From Segetibacter sp. (lineage in GTDB: Bacteria; Bacteroidota; Bacteroidia; Chitinophagales; Chitinophagaceae): DNA of 33,867 bases. Position numbers and translations under genes: made by a program. The first letter of the stretch is position 1; each line of letters opens with the position of its first letter. Under the pieces are notes generated by a model. That model worked only from the letters and a program-made list of their open reading frames with translations. It was not told the DNA's origin and did not search any database. Positions 15,703 to 24,111 of this stretch are shown here, one piece after another. The stretch spans positions 1 through 33,867 of the forward strand of contig JAOQAJ010000273.1 of assembly GCA_025963675.1 (NCBI GenBank), given 5' to 3'.

Positions 15703-18033
15703 CTACTGCAACCGGCCATTAAAACTATAGCTCTTTCCTTTTTCTGTTTTCACAGTTATTACCTTATCAGCATATCGTACTATTGCTGTATTGCCAAGTT
15801 TAGATAAGAATTTCACTTGTTTAAGTTTACCAGCTTCCCAGTCAATGTCTACTTCAAAACCACCTCTTGCTACAATGCCATGAATGTATCCTTTCTGCCA
15901 TGCTTTTGGCAAAGCAGGCAGCAATTGCATTTCACCCGCCTGGCTCTGCAACAACATTTCTGTTATTCCGGCAGTCGCACCAAAGTTGCCATCAATCTGA
16001 AAAGGGGGATGATTATCAAAGAGGTTAGGCAGTGTAGACTTTCTTAATAATGCCAGTAAGTTTTCATAAGCTGCTTCTCCATCTTGCAGACGTGCGAAGT
16101 AGTTGATGATCCAGGCTCGACTCCAACCGGTATGTCCGCCGCCATTAGCTAAACGATAATCAATTGTTTTGCGCGCCGCCTGTAATAATTCCGGTGTCTT
16201 TTGCTGATTGATTTGTCTTCCGGGGTACAAACCAAACAGGTGCGATATATGGCGGTGTCCTGGTTCTGGTTCCCGGAATTCTTCTGTCCATTCCATTATT
16301 CGTCCATCACTTCCGACTTTTGTTGGTGCTAGCCTGCTTAATGTTAGCTGAAGTCGTTTAATAAAACTTGCGTCCTTTTGCAGAGATCTGGCAGCGTCGA
16401 TGGTATTTAAAAGGAGGTCCCGTATGATCATATGGTCCATTGTTGGCCCCATCACCATTGTAGCACTCTCACCACTTTTCGTTATGAACCTATTTTCGGG
16501 TGAAATGGATGGTCCGGATACTAATTGTTTTGTCACTGGGTTTTCCACCAGCCAGTTTACGCAAAATTCTGCTGCTTCTTTCATTACCGGATAAGCGAGC
16601 TCATTTAAATATTGCTTGTCTTCGGTAAACAAATAATGCTCCCATAAATGTTGCGCAGACCATGCAAATCCCATTGGCCACATCGCCCATTGTGGTTCGC
16701 CATAAGGCTCAGTAAAATGCCATGGATCAGTGCTGAAATGAGCAACTGTTCCTTTCAGCCCATACATGTCTTTGGCAGTCTTCCTTGCATCAGGTTGCAG
16801 GTCTTTCAAAAATTGCAGGAACGGCAAGTGCAGCTCACTCAAATTAGTAATTTCCGAGGGCCAGTAGTTCATTTGGATATTGATGTTGATGTGGTAGTCA
16901 GCACTCCAGGGTGGATATAGGCCGTCAGCCCAAATACCTTGTAAGTTTGCGGGAAGATTTCCGGGACGAGAACTGCTTATCAACAGATACCTTCCAAACT
17001 GATAGTATAGCTTTATTAGTTGCGCGTCTACATATCCGTTTTGCGTGGCGGCGAGACGTGCATCTGTTGGAAAATATGAACCGTCGCTTGTACCAAGGTC
17101 AAGGTCTACCCTTTTAAAGTATTGCTGGTAATCGGCAACATGATCTTTTTTAATAGCTTCATAATTTCTGTTATTCATCTTTGACACTTGAGCAGCAGAA
17201 ATAGCCATTGGATCTGCTCCCCTATAGTCTGTCGCTGCTGTTAAGAGCAATGTTACAGCATCAGCTTTTTCAACACTTAAGCTATCCCCGACAAGGGATA
17301 CTGTACCGTTTTCATTCACCACTTTTAGCCTTCCAACCATCTTTACTCCAACCCCATCTCCTACATCTTCGGTCATTACGATTTCGTTGTTTGCAACTGC
17401 AAACTTTGCCTTATTTCCCGGCCGGCTTAAACTAACTTTAAATGTTATTGACCCTTGTTTACTTGCAGTGAGCCGAACAACCAAACACTGGTCAGGGAAG
17501 CTGGAAAGAACTTCCCGGGTAAATGAAACATTACCTGCATTGTATTTAACCGTTGCAATGGCGGAATCTACATTAAGTTCACGACGATAGTTTAAAATAT
17601 CTCCACGGGGATGTTGAAAATTAATGTTTAGATCACCAAGGGTTTGATAAGTACTATGTACTTTTTTATCGCCCATCATTTTCTCTTTTGCCATCTTTTG
17701 CGCTTCGGCATACTTTCCTGCAAATAGTAGTTTTCTAACTTCCGGGAGTGCTGCTTTTGCTGCCGGGTTTATAAAATCTACGTCTTTTCCTGTCCACACG
17801 GTTTCTTCATTTAGCTGTAGCCGTTCTGATGTAATTCCACCAAAAACCATTGCACCTAAGCGTCCGTTTCCTACAGGCAAAGCTTCGTTCCAATTAGCAG
17901 CAGGATGGGTAAACCACAGTTTCAAATCATTTGAGCTGTTTTGTGATTGTGCTTTTGAAGCGTTTGTTGATAAGAGTAAAAACGATAAGTGTAGGAGTAA
18001 CGAAAAAGGAAAGGAATTACGGGCAGTAGACAT
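15703..18033 (-). CDS. Secreted GH95 alpha-L-fucosidase
   Basis: This 776-residue enzyme has a signal peptide (about 1-28). Its domain order is that of GH95: an N-terminal beta-sandwich (W-N-E-A-L-P-V-G-N-G-R-L-G near 48-60 and L-N-E-E-T-V-W-T-G near 74-82), then the (alpha/alpha)6 catalytic barrel and a C-terminal beta domain. The expected active-site pieces are present: H-I-N383-I-N385-I-Q-M-N-Y-W, G-R-I-M-E581-W-T-E-E as the proposed general acid region, and F-Q-I-D681-G-N-F-G. Family members are inverting enzymes that remove terminal alpha-1,2-L-fucose from plant xyloglucan, host glycans or milk sugars; some act on galactose instead. It lies downstream of xylA on the same strand but behind a strong terminator, so it probably has its own promoter. 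Confidence 0.93.
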   Translation of the reverse strand: MSTARNSFPFSLLLHLSFLLLSTNASKAQSQNSSNDLKLWFTHPAANWNEALPVGNGRLGAMVFGGITSERLQLNEETVWTGKDVDFINPAAKAALPEVRKLLFAGKYAEAQKMAKEKMMGDKKVHSTYQTLGDLNINFQHPRGDILNYRRELNVDSAIATVKYNAGNVSFTREVLSSFPDQCLVVRLTASKQGSITFKVSLSRPGNKAKFAVANNEIVMTEDVGDGVGVKMVGRLKVVNENGTVSLVGDSLSVEKADAVTLLLTAATDYRGADPMAISAAQVSKMNNRNYEAIKKDHVADYQQYFKRVDLDLGTSDGSYFPTDARLAATQNGYVDAQLIKLYYQFGRYLLISSSRPGNLPANLQGIWADGLYPPWSADYHININIQMNYWPSEITNLSELHLPFLQFLKDLQPDARKTAKDMYGLKGTVAHFSTDPWHFTEPYGEPQWAMWPMGFAWSAQHLWEHYLFTEDKQYLNELAYPVMKEAAEFCVNWLVENPVTKQLVSGPSISPENRFITKSGESATMVMGPTMDHMIIRDLLLNTIDAARSLQKDASFIKRLQLTLSRLAPTKVGSDGRIMEWTEEFREPEPGHRHISHLFGLYPGRQINQQKTPELLQAARKTIDYRLANGGGHTGWSRAWIINYFARLQDGEAAYENLLALLRKSTLPNLFDNHPPFQIDGNFGATAGITEMLLQSQAGEMQLLPALPKAWQKGYIHGIVARGGFEVDIDWEAGKLKQVKFLSKLGNTAIVRYADKVITVKTEKGKSYSFNGRLQ

Positions 18034-18078
18034 TTACATGAATTTTTTAGGAGCATAAATTTAAAGACCCTTTTAGCC

Positions 18079-18105
18079 AAAAAATGAGAAATCATTTCAT
18101 TTTTT
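18079..18105. promoter_or_regulatory. AT-rich perfect inverted repeat upstream of the GH95 gene
   Basis: AAAAAATGA (18079-18087) and TCATTTTTT (18097-18105) form a perfect 9-bp inverted repeat with a 9-base spacer, about 45 bp before the GH95 ATG. It may be an operator or an additional terminator. Function not shown. Confidence 0.35.
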
Positions 18106-18124
18106 CACTTACGTATATAGATGC

Positions 18125-18162
18125 AAAAAGAGCAAGACAAAGAGTGATGTCCTTCGTCTTGC
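18125..18162 (-). terminator. Intrinsic terminator after xylA
   Basis: On the minus strand GCAAGACGAAG pairs with CTTTGTCTTGC (11 bp with one G-U pair), loop GACATCACT, followed by TCTTTTT. It starts about 20 bp after the xylA stop. Confidence 0.8.
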
Positions 18163-18182
18163 CCTTACAAATGCTATTTTGA

Positions 18183-19517
18183 TTAAATATACCTGTTAAC
18201 CAAATTTTCCAAATACTCCTGTCTGCCACTTCTTACTTCAGGCTCACCATTTTCTATCGCATATTGTCTCAAATCTTCAAGCGACAATTGTCCTTTTTCA
18301 AACTCAGCACCTTTACCGCTGTCAAATGAAGCATAACGATCTGCACGAATCTTTTTATATTCAGATTTGTTCAAAATAGTTTCTGCACTGATCAGTGCTT
18401 TTGCAAAAACATCCATACCACCGATATGACCATAAAAAAGATCTGTCGGATCGGTGGAATTTCTACGGATGCGGGCATCGAAGTTTACACCACCGCCTTG
18501 TAATCCGCCTGCTTCCAACACGATTAGCATTGCCTCTGTCAACTCTTCAACACTGTTTGGAAACTGATCAGTATCCCATCCATTTTGGTAGTCGCCGCGG
18601 TTTGCATCCATTGAACCTAACATTCCTGCGTCAGCAGCAACCTGCACCTCATGAGCAAAAGTATGACCGGCTAGAGTAGCATGGTTTACCTCAAGGTTAA
18701 TTTTAAAATCATCAGCCAAACCATAATGACGTAGGAATCCTACAACCGTGGCAGCATCATAATCATATTGATGTTTTGTTGGCTCCATCGGTTTAGGCTC
18801 TATAAAGAAAGTTCCTTTAAAACCTTGCTTTCTCGCATAATCTTTTGCAGTCTGTAAAAACCTTGCTAAGTGTTCCTGTTCCCTTTTCATGTTTGTATTT
18901 AGCAGGCTCATATAACCTTCTCTTCCACCCCAGAACACATAGTTTTGGCCACCCAATGCAATGGTTGCATCCAATGCACCCTTTACCTGTGTAGCTGCAT
19001 GCGCCAACACGTGAAAGTCAGGATTGGTAGATGCACCATTCATATATCGACGATGAGAAAACACATTAGCTGTGCCCCATAGTAATTTAATGCCTGTTTT
19101 AGCCTGCTTTTCTTTTGCATATTCAACCATCGCCTGCAAGCGTCTTTCATACTCCACCACGTCACTTGTATAGTCAACCACGTCAAGGTCATGAAAGCAA
19201 TAGTACTCAAGACCGAGCTTGGTCATAAATTCAAATGCTGCATCCATCTTGTCTTTTGCCCGTTCAACAGCGTCGCCTTTTTGGTTCCATGAATGAATGA
19301 ATGTCGGGCCGCCAAAAGGATCTGCCCCATCGTAGCAGAACGAATGCCAGTAGGCACAGGAAAACTTTAAATACTCTTTCATCGTTTTACCTGCAATCAT
19401 TCTATTTTCATCATACCATCTAAAAGCCAAAGGATTATCGCTTTCAGGCCCTTCGTATTTTATCTGCTGAATGCCTGGAAAAAATTCTTTTTCTCCAATT
19501 AAAACTGACATAGACAT
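18183..19517 (-). CDS. xylA: Xylose isomerase
   Basis: This 444-residue cytoplasmic enzyme converts D-xylose to D-xylulose. It is a class II (longer) xylose isomerase of the Bacteroidota type. Catalytic and metal sites are all visible: C-F-H109-D-L-D112, W-G-G-R-E-G-Y (196-202), F-I-E240-P-K242-P, N-L-E276-V-N-H279, M-D304-A-N-R-G-D, W-D315-T-D317-Q-F-P and N-F-D347-A-R. The start may be M1 (19517) or M3 (19511). It is followed by a strong hairpin, and 405 bp separate it from xylB, a large gap for an operon, filled by two inverted copies of the interspersed repeat. Expression with xylB under the nearby AraC regulator is likely but not demonstrated by sequence. Confidence 0.97.
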   Translation of the reverse strand: MSMSVLIGEKEFFPGIQQIKYEGPESDNPLAFRWYDENRMIAGKTMKEYLKFSCAYWHSFCYDGADPFGGPTFIHSWNQKGDAVERAKDKMDAAFEFMTKLGLEYYCFHDLDVVDYTSDVVEYERRLQAMVEYAKEKQAKTGIKLLWGTANVFSHRRYMNGASTNPDFHVLAHAATQVKGALDATIALGGQNYVFWGGREGYMSLLNTNMKREQEHLARFLQTAKDYARKQGFKGTFFIEPKPMEPTKHQYDYDAATVVGFLRHYGLADDFKINLEVNHATLAGHTFAHEVQVAADAGMLGSMDANRGDYQNGWDTDQFPNSVEELTEAMLIVLEAGGLQGGGVNFDARIRRNSTDPTDLFYGHIGGMDVFAKALISAETILNKSEYKKIRADRYASFDSGKGAEFEKGQLSLEDLRQYAIENGEPEVRSGRQEYLENLVNRYI

Positions 19518-19608
19518 TGATTTAGTGATTTATTGATTTGTGTGTGAATTGAGAATTGACATTTATTATTTTAGGCCGTTGAAATATTTTCTTTGGACTT
19601 GTTTTTTG

Positions 19609-19660
19609 CTACGGGCATTTATTCTATGATGTTTCATCGTTGCGTCGCATTCCGTTCATC
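19609..19660 (-). repeat. Interspersed repeat, TGCGACGCAAC type (copy E)
   Basis: The 25 bases at 19636-19660 match 33825-33849 with two differences. The associated upstream block C/GTTACGGGCATT (here at 19609-19620) also recurs at 33799-33810 at nearly the same distance, so the repeat unit is at least about 50 bp. Confidence 0.75.
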
Positions 19661-19744
19661 ATTAGATTCGCTGTTTGAGCTTTTCTTACATTATATTTTT
19701 ACTAAGCTTTGTTTATAAGATAATCCGCGATTAGAATTAACTCA

Positions 19745-19764
19745 GTACAAGGGAGTGACACAAC
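19745..19764 (+). repeat. Interspersed repeat, GTGACACAAC type (copy F)
   Basis: GTACAAGGGAGTGACACAAC, followed by GATGATGAG. Its core is the inverse complement of copy E core TCATCGTTGCGTCGCA with a few mismatches, so E and F form an inverted pair around about 85 bp. Confidence 0.75.
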
Positions 19765-19922
19765 GATGATGAGTAGCGAACCGATGCGGGAAACAAAAAA
19801 AGCTTCAAAATATTAACTGCAACCTTTCAAGCATCCACCGTTATTTTTCATTCCTAATTCCAGGTAGCCTTCCATTACTAAGTCCGCCCATCAGCAAATC
19901 ACCACCATATCCCCAAAGCCAC

Positions 19923-21431
19923 CTATGCCTTATACCCTATACCTTCTTCCACCTTGTGCAGATGCATTTCCAATACTTTCTTCCAATCCCGGTAAAGCGC
20001 ATTATAAGTTTGCTGGTCATTTGGCTCCACTAACTGTAGCGGCTTCATTTTACTGAATGCCTCCTGTTCGTTTACGAAGGCCTTCGCTCCTATTCCGGCA
20101 CCGATTGCTGCACCTACGCTACCATCGCTTTCATATAGCTCTACTGGTACCCCCGTAGCATTTACAAATGCTTCGGTAAACAATGGGCTTAAAAACATAT
20201 TAGATTTCCCTGCCCTGATTATTGTTGGATTCATCCCGTTTTCGCGCATGATGTCGACGCCATATCTAAAAGCAAAAGCGATGCCTTCCTGGGTAGCCCG
20301 GAAAATGTGAGAGCGCTTATGAAGATTTAGGTCGATGCCTACAAAATGGGCTCCAACTATTTTATTGTTAAGCATTCTTTCCGCACCATTTCCAAATGGA
20401 AGCACTTTTAGCCCATTGCTTCCCGCTGGTATTTTAGCAGCCTCATTATTTATTTGGGTATAAGACAATTCAGGAGCCATATTATCACGCACCCAGCGAT
20501 TTAAGATACCCGTTCCATTTATACACAACAACACTCCTAGCCGCTTATCCACGCTTGCATGATTAACATGTGCAAAAGTGTTTACCCGAGATTGTTTGTC
20601 ATAAGCCAACTGATCGCTAACACCATAAATAACGCCGGAAGTACCTGCAGTCGCCGCCACTTCGCCTGGCTGAAGTACATTTAAGGATAAGGCATTATTC
20701 GGTTGGTCCCCCGCTTTGTAGGTTACAGGTATTCCCTGCTTTAAACCTAAAGATTGAGCAACTTCCTTTGAAAGATGACCGTGTTCAGAAAACACAGGGT
20801 TTACTTTCGGAATAAAGGACGGATCAAATTTGAAATAATTTATGACATCATCAGATAAACTATCTTTTTGAAAATCCCAGAAAACACCCTCAGAAAGTGC
20901 GGAAGAACTGGTAGTCACTTCGCCGGTCAGCTTCATGGCAATGTAATCACCAGGCAGCATCACTTTGTCTATTGAACCATACACTTTGGGTTCATTTTCC
21001 TTCACCCAGGCTAGTTTTGCAGCAGTAAAATTACCGGGAGAATTAAGCAGGTGTGATAAAGATGTTTGCTCCCCAATTGCCTGGAAAGCTTTTTCGCCAA
21101 AAGGAACTGCGCGGCTATCGCACCAAATAATTGAGTCACGTAACACTGCCTGTTGCTTGTCTACGACGACTAACCCATGCATTTGGTAAGCGATACCAAT
21201 GGCTCCAACATCAGTAAGGTTAATTTTACTTTTCGTGCATACACGTTTAATGGCTTGTTGCACGTGCTCCCACCACATTTCAGCAGACTGTTCTGCCCAC
21301 CCTGGTTGAACTGACTTTATTTCACTCTCAGTATCCGGGAACTGCGCTGAAGCAACACATTGTTGTGTTTGAGAATCGACCACTGAAACTTTTATAGAAG
21401 ATGTACCAACGTCAATACCTAATAATAGCAT
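19923..21431 (-). CDS. xylB: Xylulokinase
   Basis: This 502-residue FGGY-family sugar kinase phosphorylates D-xylulose, following XylA in xylose catabolism. Visible motifs are the N-terminal phosphate loop G-I-D-V-G-T-S-S (5-12), Q-M-H-G (83-86), W-C-D-S-R-A (103-108), the catalytic aspartate D242 in A-G-D-Q-P-N-N-A, the A-G-T-S-G adenine-site strand (262-266), and the C-terminal G-G/A-x-G region around E-S-D-G-S-V-G-A-A. Q-M-H-G and W-C-D-S-R are typical of xylulokinases rather than glycerol kinases. The ATG at 21431 faces the AraC-type gene across 206 bp, an arrangement typical of a regulator and its target. xylA lies 405 bp downstream on the same strand. Confidence 0.95.
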   Translation of the reverse strand: MLLLGIDVGTSSIKVSVVDSQTQQCVASAQFPDTESEIKSVQPGWAEQSAEMWWEHVQQAIKRVCTKSKINLTDVGAIGIAYQMHGLVVVDKQQAVLRDSIIWCDSRAVPFGEKAFQAIGEQTSLSHLLNSPGNFTAAKLAWVKENEPKVYGSIDKVMLPGDYIAMKLTGEVTTSSSALSEGVFWDFQKDSLSDDVINYFKFDPSFIPKVNPVFSEHGHLSKEVAQSLGLKQGIPVTYKAGDQPNNALSLNVLQPGEVAATAGTSGVIYGVSDQLAYDKQSRVNTFAHVNHASVDKRLGVLLCINGTGILNRWVRDNMAPELSYTQINNEAAKIPAGSNGLKVLPFGNGAERMLNNKIVGAHFVGIDLNLHKRSHIFRATQEGIAFAFRYGVDIMRENGMNPTIIRAGKSNMFLSPLFTEAFVNATGVPVELYESDGSVGAAIGAGIGAKAFVNEQEAFSKMKPLQLVEPNDQQTYNALYRDWKKVLEMHLHKVEEGIGYKA

Positions 21432-21637
21432 GGTTAGTTAGATTAATCAAAAAAGAACTGTTTATTTATAGTTGCACATTGAAAGCGGAGAATTGTAGAA
21501 ATGGCAAGCTTTCCAATACCCAACGGGCTGCAAATTAGAATGAATACAATGAAACTTCTACTACTTTTTTATATTTTACCTAAACTATTTTAATAAAAAT
21601 GGTACCTTCAGATACTCTTCTTACTTAATATTGTATC

Positions 21638-22513
21638 ATGAAGCCTCTGATCGAACAACTTACACTTTCTGATAATACTTCCTTTGTTGCCCGAACTCAT
21701 CGCACCCCAAATTTTGAAGTAAACTGGCACCAGCATATTGAGTACGAGCTAATACTTTTGACGGAAGGCGCGGGGCTTAGCTTTATCGGAAACTATGTGG
21801 GCGAATTTGAAGTGGGTGATATTTTCTTTTTAGGTGCAAACCTTCCACATACTTTTAAGAAAAGCGGCGAGCTGGTAACTTCGGCTGTTGTTGTTCATTT
21901 TCGCGAAGACTTTTGGGGCACTGATTTTTTAAATTTACCTGAGAGCAAACAAATAGCAGACTTGTTGCAAAGATCTTTACAGGGATTGAAAATAACAGGA
22001 AAAAGCAGGGAATTGCTCAACCCGCTAATCCGATCACTTGAAAAAGAAAAGGGATTTAGGCGAATAATAACGTTGTGTGAATGTCTTGAGATGCTTGCCA
22101 AAAAAGAAGAATTCATAACCCTTTCTACCCAGGAAGTGAAAGAGGTAAATAATAAAAACAGGGAACGTATTGACCGCATTTTTCACTACACGATGGAAAA
22201 TTTTAAAGAGCCAATACAACTGTCATCTATCGCAAGGTTAGCAGACATGAGTGTGCCGGCGTTCTGTAACTATTTCAAAAAAAGTACGCGTAAAAAGTAC
22301 ATAGACTTTTTAAATGAAGTAAGGATTGGCTACGCCTGCAAGTTGCTAACCAATGATGCTAATATAACTGTGGAAGCAGCCAGCTATGAAAGTGGTTTCA
22401 ACACCATCGCTAACTTTAATAAACAATTTTTAAAAGTAAAAGCAATGACGCCTTCTAAGTATAGAAAAACTTTTTTATTAAGAGAAAATGTCGAACGACA
22501 CCCGGACCTGTAA
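21638..22513 (+). CDS. AraC-family transcriptional regulator, probable xylose-gene regulator
   Basis: The 291-residue protein has an N-terminal cupin-type ligand domain (about 15-90: V-N-W-H31-Q-H33-I-E-Y-E and N-L-P-H71-T-F) and a C-terminal double helix-turn-helix AraC DNA-binding domain (about 185-285: S-S-I-A-R-L-A-D-M-S-V-P-A-F-C-N-Y-F-K-K and S-G-F-N-T-I-A-N-F-N-K-Q-F). The last motif, F-K/N-x-x-T-P-S-K-Y-R-K, is typical. It is divergent from xylB and about 2 kb from xylA, so sensing of xylose or another pentose is a reasonable inference. No clear operator repeats could be read in the 206-bp divergent region. A weak hairpin follows the stop. Confidence 0.88.
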   Translation: MKPLIEQLTLSDNTSFVARTHRTPNFEVNWHQHIEYELILLTEGAGLSFIGNYVGEFEVGDIFFLGANLPHTFKKSGELVTSAVVVHFREDFWGTDFLNLPESKQIADLLQRSLQGLKITGKSRELLNPLIRSLEKEKGFRRIITLCECLEMLAKKEEFITLSTQEVKEVNNKNRERIDRIFHYTMENFKEPIQLSSIARLADMSVPAFCNYFKKSTRKKYIDFLNEVRIGYACKLLTNDANITVEAASYESGFNTIANFNKQFLKVKAMTPSKYRKTFLLRENVERHPDL

Positions 22514-22539
22514 TTTGTGAGAGCTTATTTTATAAAAGC

Positions 22540-22563
22540 AAGCAGTACGTCTTAGCTGCTTTT
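22540..22563 (+). terminator. Weak hairpin after the AraC-type gene
   Basis: AAGCAG (22540-22545) pairs with CTGCTT (22556-22561), then TTG. Six base pairs with a short T tail: a marginal terminator that overlaps the end of the convergent pseudogene. Confidence 0.3.
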
Positions 22564-23911
22564 GACCATGATGTATTCGTCCCGCAAATCCCTTTTTGCT
22601 ATTTCGGATTTCTCAGCAATGTCTCTTGTGATAGAATCTAACTCAATAACATTCTTTTTGAGACACCCCAAAAGTTCGTCAATGTTTAATTCTGATCTGT
22701 CAAAATCATCAAACATGCTTACTATTCCAGGCATGTACCAACGGGGTTCTGACTACATGCGATTGCGTCCAGGCTATTTCTCTCAATTTTAGGTTCTGAT
22801 CCTCCATTGCTTTATTTGCAATTTGCAACCGTTCATTACTTTCCTTTAATTCTTTTGTACGATCATCTACCAAACTCTTTAACCGGGCTTCCTGCCGGTG
22901 TTTGAGATAGAGTTGTATACCAAAAAAAATTGCAATAAATAAAACAAAAACTATAACTGACTTAAACCAAAAGGTCTGATAAAAAAATGGCTTTACCGTA
23001 AATGATAATGGAATAATTTGAGACCATTTTCCATATTGTTCTGCTTTCACTTCGAAAGTAAATTTTCCGGGATTCAAAGAAGTAAAATATGCCGTCCTTC
23101 TGTTACCGGCTGCTTTCCATTCATTGTCGAGACCCTTTAGGCGGTAATAATAGTTGATGGTATTGGGTTGAGTGAAATCAACAGTTGCATAATCAAATTT
23201 CGATATTGTAAATCCCTGCGTTAACCGAAATATTATGAGTAGGCGCATGTTGTTCATTTCCAAAGCTGATAGCCTGAATGTGAATATTTACGTCTGTAAG
23301 ATTGTCGTGGATAGACCATGGTTGTACAATCGCAATACCTTTCACTGTCGGAAACCAAATACTTCCATCCTTCATCTGCCATACACACGGGAATATTCCT
23401 CCATTTGTTTCGGCATTAGCCATTCCATCAGAAGCGCCAAAAAGCCGCGCATGTATTACTTTGGTTTTTCTTTGCTTTAAAGCTTTTAATTCGTCAACAG
23501 CGATGCGCTCCAAACCAAAATTTCCGCTAAGCCAAACGAACCCATTGCCATCATCAATCATCCCATATATAGCTTTGAAGTGAAGGCATTTGATTTATTG
23601 AATAGGATAAAATGATTATTCACATAGCATGCAAGACCTTTTTCAGTTCCTATCCACAACGCTCCTTCACGAACTTTGCATTTTCTAGTATTTCAGGCAG
23701 ATCAATCCTTTTTATTTTTCCCGCAGTATCAAGTACGTGAATACCGCCGGAACTGCATCTTTTGTTCCATAGATGCTTAGAACCAGTTCGGCAGCCAATC
23801 CATCTTTTACCGAATAGTTTGTTATTTTCCCATTGCTTATCTTGCTTACCCTTTGCCGAAAGCACCTGCCCAAACCTCGCCGTTTAAAGTATAGCTATTG
23901 TTAATAATCCT
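22552..23911 (-). pseudogene. Decayed propeller/Y_Y_Y sensor kinase-like gene
   Basis: This is the 3' half of a two-component-type sensor read through several frames. In order: a beta-propeller fragment (Y-T-L-N-G-E-V-W-A-G-A-F), further propeller blades (L-W-I-G-T-E-K-G-L, G-F-V-W-L-S-G-N-F-G-L), a Y_Y_Y domain (Y-Y-Y-R-L-K-G-L-D-N-E-W), one transmembrane helix (about 22920-23000), a coiled coil, then I-A-W-T-Q-S-H-V-V-R-T-P-L and a final N-V-I-E-L-D-S-I-T-R-D-I helix. At least five one- or two-base shifts are needed to join it, for example near 23870, 23770, 23680, 23580, 23210 and 22730. The N-terminal propeller is missing upstream of 23911. The natural C-terminus seems present at 22552. 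Sensors of this type often regulate polysaccharide use. This one cannot be functional. Confidence 0.88.
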
Positions 23912-24053
23912 AATCCTTTACGATAAAAAGAGGGGCTCATAGGAGCGACAGAGATAACAGAATTAAAAGAAATGACACACTTACTACTCTTTTACAAAGA
24001 GATGGTGAGCACGGGATTGGTAATCAAAATGCAAAAGTGGTGGAAATTAAAGG

Positions 24054-24092
24054 GATAAAAAAAGAGCATTAGCGAATCTGCTAATGCTCTTT
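24054..24092 (-). terminator. Intrinsic terminator after ompA copy 1
   Basis: A perfect 13-bp stem, AAAGAGCATTAGC (24061-24073) with GCTAATGCTCTTT (24080-24092), loop of six bases. On the minus strand it is followed by a T run. A related, shorter hairpin follows the second copy at 26039-26068. Confidence 0.85.
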
Positions 24093-24111
24093 ACTATTAA
24101 AAGATTTATAT

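Larger units (their letters stand above)
19518..19922. other. xylB-xylA intergenic region with repeat element
   Basis: 405 bp without a gene. It contains two members of the interspersed repeat family in opposite orientation (19636-19660 and 19745-19764), which could fold into a long imperfect hairpin, and a GCTACGGGCATT motif (19609-19620) also found near the window end. Confidence 0.6.
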
